From positions 73,458,501 to 73,522,500 of the forward strand of contig NC_091263.1 of assembly GCF_042477335.2 (NCBI RefSeq): DNA of 64,000 nt, given 5' to 3'. Of this stretch, positions 43,300 through 54,604 are shown one piece after another. The DNA comes from Ovis canadensis. Its lineage: Eukaryota > Chordata > Mammalia > Artiodactyla > Bovidae. The notes below the pieces were generated by a model, which was not told where the DNA came from, ran no database searches, and was given only the letters and a program-made list of their open reading frames with translations. Position 1 is the stretch's first letter; every line of letters begins with the position of its first letter. The position numbers were made by a program, and so were the translations under genes.

Positions 43300-44215
43300 A
43301 ACCGCTGAAGCCGAAAAGAAAACAGAGAAGCGAGGACAGTCGCAGAGATCTCTGTGATAGCACCAAGTGTACTCACGGTAGCATTGCAGGGGTCCTAGCA
43401 GAAAAGAAAGACAGGGGCAGAGAATTTATTTGAAGACATTGTAGCTGAAAACTCCCCTAACCTGGGAAAGCAAGCAGACACTCACGTGCTGGAAGCACAG
43501 AGAATCCAACAGGAGCAGCTCCCAGAAGGACCAAGACACGCGTAAGTAAAAAGGCAAACGCTAAAGATGGAGAGAGTGCTAAAAACAGCAAGGGGGGGAC
43601 GTCCCTGGTGGCCCAGCGGTTCACACTGCAGGGGGTGTGGGTTTGACCCCTGGTTGGAGAACTAGGACCCCTCACACCACGTGATGAGACAAAACACACA
43701 CACACACACACACACACGCACGCACACACAGCAACAAGCTACATACAAAGGCTGGCTCCTCCGCAGAAACTACAGGCCAGAAGGGAGGGGCTCAATATAT
43801 TTACAGTGATGAAAGGGAAAAACCTACACCCACCCGAGAATACTTTTCCTGGCAAGACTCTCATTCAGATATGATGGAGAGATTGATTGAAAGTTTTCCA
43901 GCACCACCTAACCAGCTTTATAAGAGATGTTCAAGAGACTTCTCTAAGCAAAAAAAAAAAAAAAAAGAGGCTACAACCAGAAACAGGAAAATTATGAAAG
44001 GAAAACACTCATTGATAAAGCAAATACCCACTAACGGGAGCAAGATAACCACACACACAGCTAGTAGGCAGATTAAAAGACAAGGGAGCGAAATTGATAT
44101 TCACAATAAGCAGTCAAGGGGCACACAAAGATGTCAGACGTGCTGTCAAAAGCGTCACAGGCGTGAGGAGGGGAGGGGAGTGGAAATGCAGGGATGCTAT
44201 AATGTGTTTGAAATT
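43300..44215 (+). mobile_element. L1 LINE fragment across the ORF1 end and inter-ORF region, with nested SINE
   Basis: Follows L1 order: 'gctgaaaactcccctaacctgggaaa', 'gaagcacagagaatccaacagg', 'acaagctacatacaaaggctggctcc', 'actacaggccagaagggaggggctcaatatatt', 'tggcaagactctcattcagatatgatgg'. An A17 run is at 43951-43967. A CHR-type SINE and a (CA)n run split it at 43598-43735. Confidence 0.8.
43598..43735 (+). mobile_element. CHR-type SINE fragment with CA tail, nested in L1
   Basis: 'gacgtccctggtggcccagcggttcac ... gtgggtttgacccctggttgg', ending in (CA)n at 43695-43730. The L1 continues on both sides. Confidence 0.8.
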
Positions 44216-44227
44216 AAGAGATCAGCA

Positions 44228-44560
44228 ACACGGCTTCCTAGGTGGCTCAGGGGTAAAGAATCCGCCTGCCAACACAGGAGACCTGGGTTCGATCCCTGGC
44301 CCGGGAAAATTCCCCACGCAGCAGGACAACTAAGCCAGTGCCCCAGAGTCTGAGAGTCGCCCGCCAGCCTGTGCTCCAAGAGAAAAGTCGCTGCAGCAAG
44401 AAGCTGGCTGCCCGGGGCCAGGGCATCTCTGCCACTCCGCGGCTGGTAGCAGGGGAACCCATCAGCTCGAGCAGCCGAACGACTAAAGAGCTGCCCCATC
44501 CTCCACAGAAAAAGCCCCCACGGGCCAAAGCAACAAAGACCCAGCAGGGCCAGAAGCAGA
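44228..44560 (+). mobile_element. tRNA-derived SINE, Bov-tA-like head with CHR-like tail
   Basis: The head 'ggcttcctaggtggctcaggggtaaagaatccgcctgcc' and B box 'gggttcgatccctggc' are Bov-tA-like. The body then runs 'gcaggacaactaagccagtgcccc', unlike Bov-tA. Confidence 0.65.
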
Positions 44561-44628
44561 TAACTTTTTAAAAAAGACCAGCAACTTCATCACACATGTA
44601 TAGATTGCTACATATAAACCTCAAGGTG

Positions 44629-44785
44629 GGGAACTTCCCTGGGGGTCCAGAGGCCAAGACTCCAGGCTCCCGATGCAGGGGGCCTGGGTGTAACCCCTGC
44701 TCGGGGAACCGGATCCCATACGCCCCAACGAAGACCTGGCACAGCCAGATAAATATTCTTCTGTTTTTTTTTAAAAAAAAAAAAG
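44629..44785 (+). mobile_element. CHR-type SINE
   Basis: 'ggaacttccctgggggtccagaggccaagactcc ... ggaaccggatcccatacgcc' and a T/A-rich tail at 44763-44784. Confidence 0.8.
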
Positions 44786-45992
44786 AGGAAGAAGCAGGAA
44801 AGTGCAGAGTTTCAAGGAAAGCCTCACCAAAAGCAGAGCCTCCCTGATATCTGGGCTTGACATTCAAGCCACGATCCCGACCCAGAAGTTTCTCCTCCCT
44901 TGAGCCTCCTGGGAGCTCTATTAACCAATTAGTCCCTTCCCTGATGCTTCTCAATAAGGCTGTAGAGTTTCCTGGCAGAGGCCTTGCAGCTATTTCAATC
45001 TGAAAATTTCCTGGTAAAATGCACACAGTCTTCAGTACTCTCCCTTTGAGATACAAAGCCAGTTCCCTTTGCTCCGAGTGTGAGCTACACTAAGCCACTC
45101 GGGTCTAACAGAGAACGGAGGCGTTGATGATGTGAGTCGTGAGAGGCCTGGGCCGCTGCCTTCCTCCCCAAGCCAGGAGGACATCCAGGTGCCCTACGAT
45201 AAAGGCCACGTGACAGCGTGCCCCCGTCAACAGCCAGCAAGAAACCAAGGCCTCCGGCCGTCAGCCCACCTCACACCTCAGAAGCAGGACCCCCAGCCCG
45301 GGTCAGGTCTTCAGGCCGGGATCTGACTACAGTATCCAGAACCAGACCCGCCCAGCAAAGCCACTCCCAAGGTCCTGATCCCCGGGGAACTGAGACGCTA
45401 AGTGAACACACGTTACTGCTTAAGCTGCGAGCTTCGGGAACGCTGTTTCATGCAACAGCTAACGGAAACACTTCTAGTGAACAGCCATGCTGTCCCACTC
45501 ACAGGGTGATTCGGGAGTGTTCCGGAGGGTGTTTAGGCGTGTGAGTAACCGTCCGAGGCCTGACAATGATAGCCAGCAGGCTGGAAGGAGGACAAGGGCC
45601 CCTGGGGCACTCGGCAGACTGCAGGCTCCCTCCAGGGCACCGACATGCTTGGGGAAGAAGCAGGCCTGACGGAGCCCCCTGCCAGCAGCCACAGCTGACA
45701 CAGGACACCGGCCGAGGGCAGCCTGGGGGCCTGGGGCCGGAGGGGCAGCAGCCGGGGCTCAGGGGGGTGACCGTGTGCAGCCAGGGCCCCGAGTGCCGCT
45801 GGGGCCACAGTCCACCAGGACTGCACTGAGAGGACAGTGAAAGGCACCTCCACTGAGAGCTTCAGGGCAGCGGCCAGAGAGCAGCAGCCCCCGAGTGCAG
45901 GGCGGCCCAGAGTGGGCCCTGGGCAGCTGCCCTGGAGGCCGGCCCTGAAGTGGGTCCTGGGTGGGCAGAGGCGGGAAGGGGCTGGACAGCCC

Positions 45993-46437
45993 AGTTCAGT
46001 CGCTAAGTGTGTCTGACTCTCTGTGACCCCATGGACTGCAGCACACCAGACCTCCATGTCCATCACCAGTTCCCGAAGCTTACTCAAACTCATGTCCATT
46101 GAGTCGGTGATGCCATCCAACCATCTCATCCTCTGTTGTCCCCTTCTCCTCCCACCTTCAATCTCTCCCAGCTTCAGGGTCTTTTCTAATGAGTCAGGTC
46201 TTCACATCAGGTGGCCAAAGTATTGGAGTTTCAGCTTCAACATCAGTCCTTCCAGGGAACACCCAGGACTGATCTCCTTTAGGATGGACTGGTTGGATCT
46301 CCTTGCAGTCCAAGGGACTCTCAAGGGTCTTCTCCAACACCACAGTTCAAAAGCATCCATTCTTCGGCGCTCAGCTTTCTTTATAGTCCACCTCTCACAC
46401 CCATACATGATTACTGGAAAAACCATAGCTTTGGCTT
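45993..46437 (-). mobile_element. BovB 3' fragment
   Basis: Reverse BovB from 'cagttcagtcgctaagtgtg' to 'aaaaccatagctttg'; [14 protein letters not shown] is readable on the minus strand. Confidence 0.9.
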
Positions 46438-47029
46438 CAGGAAAAAACAGGAAGGGATATTTATAAACAGCCTCCACGCCCATCACTCTCCTTTTGCCTT
46501 TTTCTAGCAAAGCTTCTTTGGGATTCTTCAAATGGTCTGCGACTCCTTAGAAAAAAGGTTTTCTAGGAAATTCTGACTAACTGCCCTCTCTCATCTCCTG
46601 GCAACAAAAGCCAGTGTGTTGACTCGAAAATGCCCCCACCCACGCACCCGCCGCGACCAAGGAAACAGCGCGCATTTCACACTCTGAGCAGCAGATGGCG
46701 ATGCTGAAGTGCGGAGCCAAGGCGAGTCCAAAGCCTCCAAGCAGGTGGGGCTGGGGGCGGGGAGGGGGGGGCGCTGCCTCGCCCCAGCCCCTCCTCGGGG
46801 ATGCGCGGGGTCTCCCCACCACCTGTACTCAAAGCGGCGCTACCGTTTCCTTGAAATCAGCTCCCTTTTAAAGTCTACGTCAAGGACTTTGAAAAGGAAA
46901 TGCCTGTTCTGTTAGCGGAGGCGGTAGCCCTACCTGCCCTGCAGAGACGGGTTCCGACCAGGTGTGTCTGCTGAGCCGGAGGGGAGCGCCCTTGGTCCAC
47001 GCCGGCCACGCTCCAGCCCCACGCTTCAT

Positions 47030-47105
47030 TCTCCCCCATTTTACAGACGAGCAAACTGAGGCAGAGTGGGGCTGAGACTACCCCAGCCGGGGCCGCAGAG
47101 CCGGC
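47030..47105 (-). mobile_element. MIR SINE fragment
   Basis: 'cattctcccccattttacagacgagcaaactgaggcagag' is the reverse MIR core. Confidence 0.65.
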
Positions 47106-47369
47106 ACGAAGCACGCCGACGCCGAAGCCCCGCGTGGCCCCGCCACACACCCGCGTCGGTAGAGATGCGTGCGCCCAGCCCCGCAGCCAGTGCAATGCTT
47201 AGACGCCGCGAGGGAGCAAGTCTGGGACCCGCTCCGGGAAGGCGAAGGGCGCGGGGATTGACCCGCTGAAGCCGGAGACGCGGCGGAGAGCTGGAACTGG
47301 AGACAAGACTTCCCTCCAGGCTTCTTCAGGCCTAGTTAGCATCTTCGGACGATGGGGTTTGGGGGCCTC

Positions 47370-47571
47370 TGATTGATGCTGGGAGGGATCGGGGGCAGGA
47401 GGAGAAGGGGACGACAGAGGATGAGATGGCTGGATGGCATCACCGACTGGATGGACAGGAGTTTGAGTGAACCCTGGGAGATGGTGATGGACAGGGAGGC
47501 CTGGCGTGCTGTGATTCATGGGGTCGCAAAGAGTGGGACACGACTGAGTGACTGAACTGAACTGAACTGAT
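47370..47571 (+). mobile_element. BovB 3' end, forward
   Basis: [20 protein letters not shown] and the tail 'gactgaactgaactgaactga'. It faces the reverse copy at 47648. Confidence 0.92.
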
Positions 47572-47647
47572 GTCAAAGGCCACTGAGCGGACCTTCGGGC
47601 AAGCCCTGTTGGAGGGTCTAAGGTCCCAACCAGCCTCAGCTGACTCC

Positions 47648-47778
47648 AGTTCAGTTCAGTCGCTCAGTCGTGTCCGACTGTCTGCGACCCCCTGGGCTGC
47701 AGCACGCCAGGCCTCCCTGTGCGTCACCCCCTCCCGGAGTTCACCCAAACTAGTGTCCGTGGAGTCCCTGACGCCAAG
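47648..47778 (-). mobile_element. BovB 3' end, reverse
   Basis: 'cagttcagttcagtcgctcagtcgtgtccgac' through 'ggagtccctgacgcca'. With the copy at 47370-47571 it makes an inverted pair, tails facing inward. Confidence 0.92.
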
Positions 47779-48625
47779 TTCCTGCCAAACAACTCGGGGG
47801 ACCCCTGTTAAGGTTTCTGGCGGCCTGGAGGATGCGCCAGGGTTCCGGCGAATCCGTGGGCGCAGCTTACAGGTGCGATGGGTTTAGGTGAAGATTGCCC
47901 AGGGACTCTAGGAGGGCTTCTGGGGCGGTGTACACAGGCTAGAAGTGACGGCTGAGAAGCTGGGAGTCACAGCGTCTTAATCTCTGCAGATGAGACGGAA
48001 ACTGCTCCAGGGGATAATGCAGGGTCCTGGGCCGCAAGATAAAGGGCTTCTTAAGCACCCTGCGTTACGAAGCAGTGAAAACACGAAGGCTCTCCCACCA
48101 GGTTGGAAACCGCCTAACAGACCTGCTCAAGTTTCAGCCGTGCCTGCTCTGCGAACAGTGCCCAGGACACTTACCCGGGGGCGAGGGGGCAGAGGCACGG
48201 CAGACAGCGGTGCCTCAGTCTGCTGGCAGTGGGAGCCGTTCCAGGAGGGCTTCCTGGAAGAGGCCCTGCCCTGGGTGGACCTGGGACGGAAGGCACAGGA
48301 GGAGAGGCGTGCGGCGGGCAGAGGGGCTGAGGCTGACCTGCCGGTGGCCGCGAGCTGGTGACGGTGTGCTGCAGAGCGGGACACTCTTGAGGACCTGGTT
48401 TTAACCTGAAGACTCGAGGTTGTCGCCAGAGGCAGAAACGGGCGCCCGGGAGACGGCGGTCCAGAGAGAAGCGGAATGACCGGAATGGGAGGAGAGGTGG
48501 TCTGCAAACCTTACAGACGCTTTCAGCACCTGTGACGTGCAGGCGCAGCTGTGTCTTAACAGCATTAAAGCACTGAGTCCCTGCCCTTCAGAAGCTCCTG
48601 TCTGCCTGGAAGGAGAGATTTCATC

Positions 48626-49136
48626 AGCTCAGCTCAGTTCAGTCACTCAGTCGTGTCCAACTCTTTGCGACCCCATGGACTGCAGCACCCCAGGCCTCCC
48701 TGTGTATCACCAGCTCCCGGAGTTCACCCAAACTCACGACCATTGAGTTGGTGATGCCATCCAACCATCTCATCCTCTGTCGTCCCCTTCTCTGCCCGCC
48801 TTCAATCTTTCCCAGCATCAGGGTCTTTTCCAGTGAGTCAACTCTTCAAATCAGGTGGCCAAAAGTGGAGTTTCAGCTTCAGCATCAGTCCTTCCAGTGA
48901 ATATTCAGAACTGATTTCCTTTAGGATGGACAGGCTGGAACTCCTTGCAGTCCAAGGGACTCTCAAGAATCTTCTCCAACACCACAGTTCAAAAGCATCC
49001 ATTCTTCAGTGCTCAGCTTTCTTTATGGTCCAACTCTCACATCCATACATGACCACTGGAAAAACCATAGCTTTGACTAGATGGACCTTTGTTGGCAAAG
49101 TAATGTCTCTGCTTTTTAATATGCTGTCCAGGTTGC
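48626..49136 (-). mobile_element. BovB 3' fragment
   Basis: Reverse BovB; the minus strand reads [20 protein letters not shown] and [13 protein letters not shown]. Confidence 0.92.
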
Positions 49137-49589
49137 AGACAAAACGTGAACATGATTTTAGGTCCTGCAGGGTGGGTCCTGGTGGAAGAGGCAGGACGAG
49201 GGACGGCATGTGTGGGCAGTTGTGGGCGTGGGGCGGGCTTTCCAGAAGGGCTGGTTTTAGGGTCTGTCATCTATGGGGAGGGTCGGGAGAAGGGGCCAGG
49301 GGGCAGGAGCCATGACCGTGAGCCCGTGAAAGGGGCTGGGCTCAGAGCTCAGGTTTTCTTCGACGCTGTCACGAAGCCCTGCAAAGGCGGGGGCGACAGC
49401 AATTTACGGCACCTCGGGCGCCCGGGAAACCTGGCTCTTGCAGGTCAGCTGTCAGTGAACCCAGCACAGGCCCAGCCCTGAGGTCGCAGTGGGCTCCCCA
49501 GGTCCAGGGGTCGGGCTGCGGGCTGGTGTGGGCCGCCCGAGGAATTCCTCCAGGAGCAGGAACCCCTTGTGCAGTGGCAGGCCCGGTGC

Positions 49590-50163
49590 ACGTACACACA
49601 CACACTCACACACTCACACACATGCATGCACGCTCACACACAGAGACATAAACACACTCACACACGCACTCACACTCACATACATGCACGCACTCACACG
49701 TGCACGCACGCTCACACACACACAGAGACATAAACACACACGCACTCACACACACGCACGCACTCACACATGCACGCACGCTCACACACACAGAGACATA
49801 AACACACACACGCACTCACACTCACATACATGCACACACGCACATGCACGCACGCTCACACACACAGACATAAACACACTCATACACATGCATGCACGCT
49901 CACACACACAGAGACATAAACACACGCACTCACATGAACACACATGCACAGACACGCACACACACATGCACGCACGCACATGCACACACACACAGACATA
50001 CACGCATGCACTCACATGAACACATGCACGCACACACTGACATACATGCACGCACTCACACACATGCACACACGCACATGCACGCATGCTCACACACAGA
50101 CATAAATGCACTCGCATGAACACACGCACAGACACGCACACACATACATGCACGCACTCACAT
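49590..50163. repeat. CA-rich satellite with GCACGC and AGACATAAAC words
   Basis: About 570 bp of CACACA broken by CTCACA, ATGCACGCACG and AGAGACATAAACAC. The AGACATAAAC marker returns every roughly 70-80 bp at first (near 49.65, 49.73, 49.80 and 49.87 kb) and then more closely. Its composition differs from the 33.4-kb satellite. Confidence 0.95.
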
Positions 50164-51311
50164 GGGGATTTCATAGGACAAAGCGGGCATGAGCACGTTC
50201 GCAGACGGAAGGAGCCCGAGAGGGGCCTCTGTGGGCACGGGCGGGGGACCTGGCAGGGAGCCTGACCGGTCAGGGAGCAGAAGGCCCCTGGCTCCCCCCA
50301 GGAAAAGCCTGTGGTCAGCCGGGCCGGCCACCCAGGCAGCTCTGGAAGGGGGAGCCCCCTCAGGAAGCCCAGGGGCGCCCCCGCCCTGAGCCCACAGAGG
50401 CCTGTTGTCGGGAGATATGGGTGGCCAGGGGCCCTTCACGTCTGGGATCCCCAAATGAAAGACGCCACACCGCAGTGGAGCCTGAGAATGCTGGTAACCT
50501 GCGGGCGGACCCCCAGGGGCGTGGGCCCCGTCTGGCCCTGTGTGGGCAAGAAGACTACACTCACAGGCAGGAAAGGAGGGGGAGCCTTGCTGGATACTGG
50601 GGCTGAGGACATTTATCATCTTCCCGCTCACACTGGCAGAGTCCGGTTTTTCCACAACGAAAACGATTCATTTCTGTCGTTTTTTAAGCCGTCCGTGTTG
50701 AGATAAGAAGGAAACCTCAGAGGCATGAGAGGAGACAGCGTGGGCCTGATCGGGGGGGTCAGGTCAGGAGGCACACCCACCCCCACCCGAACCGGAGGGA
50801 CACTCCTGTGGGTCTGGGGGCGGCGGGGTCAAGTGCGCCCGGCCCCACCCTTGACTTCTGCCCACGACCTTGGTGCCGCGTCACCTGCCTTGAGAACAGG
50901 GTCGGCTGCAGGGGGTGAGGCTCCCTGCCTCCCAGCCGGGTGCCTCCTGCTTGAAGTCCAGAAGCCCCTCGGCTGGCAGCCTGGCTGCTCTGGGCCTCGG
51001 TGTTCCTTTCGAGCCCCAACTGTCTGAGTTTCAGAGGGTTTAGAACGCCCCCCAGACCGGGGGCCTCAGACCTGCTTCTCAGCTTCGCTCCTTGGCTGAC
51101 GCGGACCACAACCATGGGCACGGCCAGCGGTGCCCCTCCCAGGAGGCCCCCTCTGGGCGTCTCTCCTGCATCCCTCTGGTTGCCAGAACCCCTTCCACCC
51201 GTTCCCAAGGGGTTACAGCTCCCCCACCACCTCGGGTATATGTTTTCCCATCTCTGCAAATCCTGTACTGACTAACTTGGTATTTCATGCTACTGACATT
51301 TTTATAACAAT
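50164..51311. other. intergenic DNA, no gene seen
   Basis: GC-rich sequence with short open frames only. No repeat family was recognised with confidence. Confidence 0.45.
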
Positions 51312-51438
51312 ACAGTGAAGTCACTCAGTCATGTTTGACTCTTTGTGACCCCATGGACTGTAGCTCACCAGGATCCTGTGTCCATGGAATTCTCCAGGCA
51401 AGAACACTAGAGTGGATTGCCATGACCTTCTCCAACAT
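51312..51438 (-). mobile_element. Bov-tA SINE fragment
   Basis: 'gtgaagtcactcagtcatgtttgactctttgtgacccc' to 'attgccatgaccttctcc', reverse. Confidence 0.88.
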
Positions 51439-51439
51439 A

Positions 51440-51570
51440 ATAAAAGGCATATATTATTATTTTTATATTATATATATTATATATAATTATTATTATAAGA
51501 TCAACATAATATAATTTTAGTATTTCAGCTTGATTTTAATTCATACTTTATAATGTTAAAAATAAAACTG
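51440..51570. repeat. AT-rich simple repeat (TATTAT/TATA)
   Basis: Almost pure A+T directly beside the SINE, probably an expanded low-complexity tract. Confidence 0.85.
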
Positions 51571-51751
51571 AATTAAAGATACGTGTTTCTTTTAAACAGG
51601 ACTTTTGTTATATCACTAACATAGATGGGAAGCTGCAGTCACTCCCCTGAGTCGAATGTCCTATAGAAATAGACACACCGCACATATATCTGAGGGCTTT
51701 ACTTCTAGCTCGAGACTGGTGCAGCTCTTTGTTAAAAAGAAGGATCAGAAA

Positions 51752-51872
51752 GCACTAAGGTGGCTCAGTGGTAAAGAACCTGCCCACCAATGTAGGAGAT
51801 GGACGGAGGAGCCTGGCGGGCTATAGTCCATGGGGTTGCAGAGTCAGACACGACCGAATGGCTAAGCATGCT
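51752..51872 (+). mobile_element. Bov-tA SINE with internal deletion
   Basis: The head 'aaggtggctcagtggtaaagaacctgcc' jumps at 'ggagatggacggaggagcctgg' to the 3' half. The middle (B box to 'gaatcccat') is missing. Confidence 0.85.
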
Positions 51873-52002
51873 TACAAAATGTTGACAGATGTGAAAATGC
51901 AAGGCACCCTCCCCCAGGAAGCCTCCCCAGCCTTCTCGGTTCTCCCACGCTCGGGACTGAGGCTCGTGGAGGACCTGCGGTCCAGTGGGATACACTAGTG
52001 TG

Positions 52003-52216
52003 CTTGCTGTGCTCAGCTGCTCAGTCGTGTCCGACTCTTTGTGACCCCGTGGACTGTAGCCCACCAGGCTCCTCTGCCCATGGGGATTCTCCAGGCAAGA
52101 ACACTGGAGTGGGCTGCCATGCCCTCCTCCAGGGGATCTTCCCGACCCAGGAATGGAACCGGGGTCTCCAGATTGCAGGCGGATTCTTCACCAGCTGAGT
52201 CCCCAGGGAAGCCCTG
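52003..52216 (-). mobile_element. Bov-tA SINE
   Basis: Full reverse copy, 'gctcagctgctcagtcgtgtccgac' to 'gctgagtccccagggaagccc'. Confidence 0.9.
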
Positions 52217-53236
52217 GGATGCACTGCACCCTCTGATAAACCGGTTGACCCGCGGTTCTGTGCACAAGTTCCTGGAACCCCCGAGGGCCGCCGCCTCTGC
52301 AGAGAGGCCCTTCAGGGGCTGCACACAGGGATAAGCCAGGCTATTTTCACCATTTCCTTCCTCCCACTGAGGCAGGGGTCACCGTCGGCTGCTTCACACA
52401 GCGCGGCCAGCCACTGTGGCTCCAGCCAGGACAGTTCAGGCCACAGAAGGGTTGCCCCGAGGGCAGGCCGGTCAGGTAAGTGGCCCTCATCACCCAGCAC
52501 CACCTCCCACTGTGCGGGCCCCTCCTGGGGGTTGGGGGCCTCTGGGTCCAGGCCTGGCAGAGAGAGGCGGCCTGTGGCAAGTCCAACCTCTGCCCCTCTG
52601 GGCAGGGGCGGAGTGGGGGGCGGGGGCAGAGGCACGGGCAGGCATTCCCTCTGAGATACCAGGTGCTTGGTTGAGTCAAGAGTCATTGGTTTATCAAACA
52701 GACATTCCTTGGAAGCCTGCCACGGGCCAGCCCTAGTGGGAGCCCACCTTTGGAGGGAGAGGTAGCCTCCACCAAGTCCTGGAGGGGCAGTGAGCTGGGC
52801 AGAGGACTGGGGTTTCTAAGAACCCAGTGCAAACCTGGTGTCTGACAGTGCTGGGCAGCCCTGGAGAAGGCAGTCTCTCTCTCTGGGCCTCTTTCCCAAC
52901 TCCAAGCCTGAGCCTCGATCTAGGGCTTTCCAGATGGAGCCTGGTCTGGGTCCCCTTCTCCACCCTACCCTGCAACCAAGCAACCTCAGCCAGCTGTTCT
53001 GCATACCAGGGACTCCGAGAAAGTTCACTCTGCTGTGAACCAGGAAGAGGGGTTTGAATTCACGGGCCAAGGGGTGGTCAGTGGTGTGCACGCCATCTGC
53101 CAGGCCCAGGCTTAGGTGTGCAGGGTGCTGGGGAGAGGCCCTGACCTGGCCTGCTGTCATTGAGCGGGCGCCTGCTGCCCCCGGCCCTAAGCACGGGCTG
53201 GTGTTTCTGGCAGGGGGCAGGCGGGCCCACCCCTCC

Positions 53237-53399
53237 CAGGAAGCGGCTGAGTCCACTCCTCGACCCCCTCACCGTAGCCACCTTCAGGGTCCAGCCACCT
53301 GAGCATCCGGGGAGGGCCAGCCGGGAAGGGTCCAGGGAGCTTCACGCCCACGTGCCCACCAACCATTCCACGGAGGAGAAAGCCGAGGCCCGAGAGGAG
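53237..53399 (+). promoter_or_regulatory. probable GP9 proximal promoter and 5' UTR exon
   Basis: An ETS-type motif CAGGAAGCGG lies at 53237-53246. A good splice donor GAGGAG|GTGAGC ends a probable noncoding exon at 53399, and a good acceptor TCCCCGCAG at 53481-53489 precedes the coding exon. Megakaryocyte genes commonly use ETS and GATA sites. I see no clear GATA site here. The transcription start is not fixed. Confidence 0.45.
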
Positions 53400-53501
53400 G
53401 TGAGCGGTCCCCTGTCCAGTCGGGCCCCGCTGGCCCTCGGGCCGGGGCGGGGGCAGGCCGCCGGGCCCTCACTGCCACTGTCCCCGCAGCCCTCCCGCCC
53501 G

Positions 53502-54044
53502 ATGCCCGCGTGGGTGGCGCTGCTGTTGGTCTGGGCGGCCGCCGAGGCCTCCGAGGGCTGCCCGGCCGCGTGCGCCTGCCGCGCGCTGGACACCATGGGG
53601 CTGCAGGTGGACTGCCGCGGCCGCGGGCTCGAGGCGCTCCCCGCCCTGCCGGCCCCCACGCGCCAGCTCCTGCTGACCAACAACAGCCTGCGGAGCGTGC
53701 CCCCCGGCGCCTTCGACCACCTGCCGCAGCTGCAGGCCCTGGACCTGGAGCACAACCCGTGGCGCTGCGACTGCGACCTCGTCTACCTGCGCCTCTGGCT
53801 GGAGGACCGCGCGCCCGAGCAGCTGCAGCGCCTGCGCTGCGCCGGCCCCGCCCACGCCGCGGGCCGCGCGCCCGCCCAGCTCAGCGGCTGGGAGCTGGGC
53901 GCCTGCGGCTGGAGCCTGCGCGAGTCCTGGGTCTGCCCGGGGCCCTGGTGGGACGCGGCGCTGGTGGTCGTGGCCGCGCTGGGCCTGGCTCTCCTGGGGA
54001 GCCTGCTGTGCACCGTCGCGGTGCCCCGGGCCAGTCGCCAGTAG
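53502..54044 (+). CDS. GP9: GP9, platelet glycoprotein IX, complete in one exon
   Basis: GP9 is the small leucine-rich subunit of the platelet GPIb-IX-V receptor for von Willebrand factor, needed for surface assembly of the complex. The 180-codon frame has a signal peptide (residues 1-16), an LRR N-cap with four Cys (20, 24, 26, 38), one leucine-rich repeat (about 55-80), an N-glycosylation site at Asn60 (NNS), and an LRR C-cap with Cys 89, 91, 113 and 135. A transmembrane helix (about 152-174) with a Cys at 170 and a very short cytoplasmic tail follow. Human GP9 is 177 residues with the same plan, the coding part likewise in a single exon. The start is the first ATG after a good acceptor at 53489. 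In human, loss of GP9 causes Bernard-Soulier syndrome. Confidence 0.96.
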   Translation: MPAWVALLLVWAAAEASEGCPAACACRALDTMGLQVDCRGRGLEALPALPAPTRQLLLTNNSLRSVPPGAFDHLPQLQALDLEHNPWRCDCDLVYLRLWLEDRAPEQLQRLRCAGPAHAAGRAPAQLSGWELGACGWSLRESWVCPGPWWDAALVVVAALGLALLGSLLCTVAVPRASRQ

Positions 54045-54169
54045 CTCAGAAGAAACCCGCCGCCAGCCAGCCCTTATGCAGGCTCGGAGGTGCTTCCCTC
54101 CTAGCGTCCCGGAAACCCGCATCCCTGTGTTTAGACACTGATCCGGGCTTCCCTATTCCCCGAGTTCCT

Positions 54170-54175
54170 AGTAAA
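54170..54175 (+). terminator. possible GP9 poly(A) signal (AGTAAA)
   Basis: A variant hexamer 126 bp after the GP9 stop. No AATAAA is seen in the first 500 bp. Confidence 0.3.
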
Positions 54176-54596
54176 ATGGCTGGGTCCACCTCCACCTCCC
54201 GCCCTCCAACTACCCCCAACCCCATCTCTGGAAAACCCAGGGCCCTTTCCCCGCTCCCGGCCCGGTTCTCATGCCTCCTGGCTGCTGGCACCCACGCCCC
54301 ACCCTGGCCACGTGACTGCCCACAGCCTGGGATGGATGCTTGAAGCACGTGTCCCCCGTCTGAGGAAACCAGGGCTCTGGCAGAGGATGCGTTGTCCAAG
54401 GTCACAAACCAGCCCAGGGTCTGAGTGGAGGCCGGTGGGGTACCCAGTGTCTGTCTCAGAAGGGGACCCAGGGCAGGCAGGGGCAGCGTGTGGGCTCGGA
54501 GCCCCGCTGGGGGACTCTGGGTGCGTGGCTGCTGGGGCCATCTCCAAGTGTCGAGCAAGAGAACCAGTCTGGGCGCGGAGAGCACGTAGAGAAACG

Positions 54597-54602
54597 TTTA
54601 CT
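54597..54602 (-). terminator. possible RAB43 poly(A) signal (AGTAAA on the minus strand)
   Basis: Read on the minus strand AGTAAA lies about 2.4 kb after the RAB43 stop, at the end of a stretch with AU-rich words (TATTTATG, TTTAAAA). RAB43 mRNAs have a long 3' UTR in human. The exact end is a guess. Confidence 0.3.
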
Positions 54603-54604
54603 GG

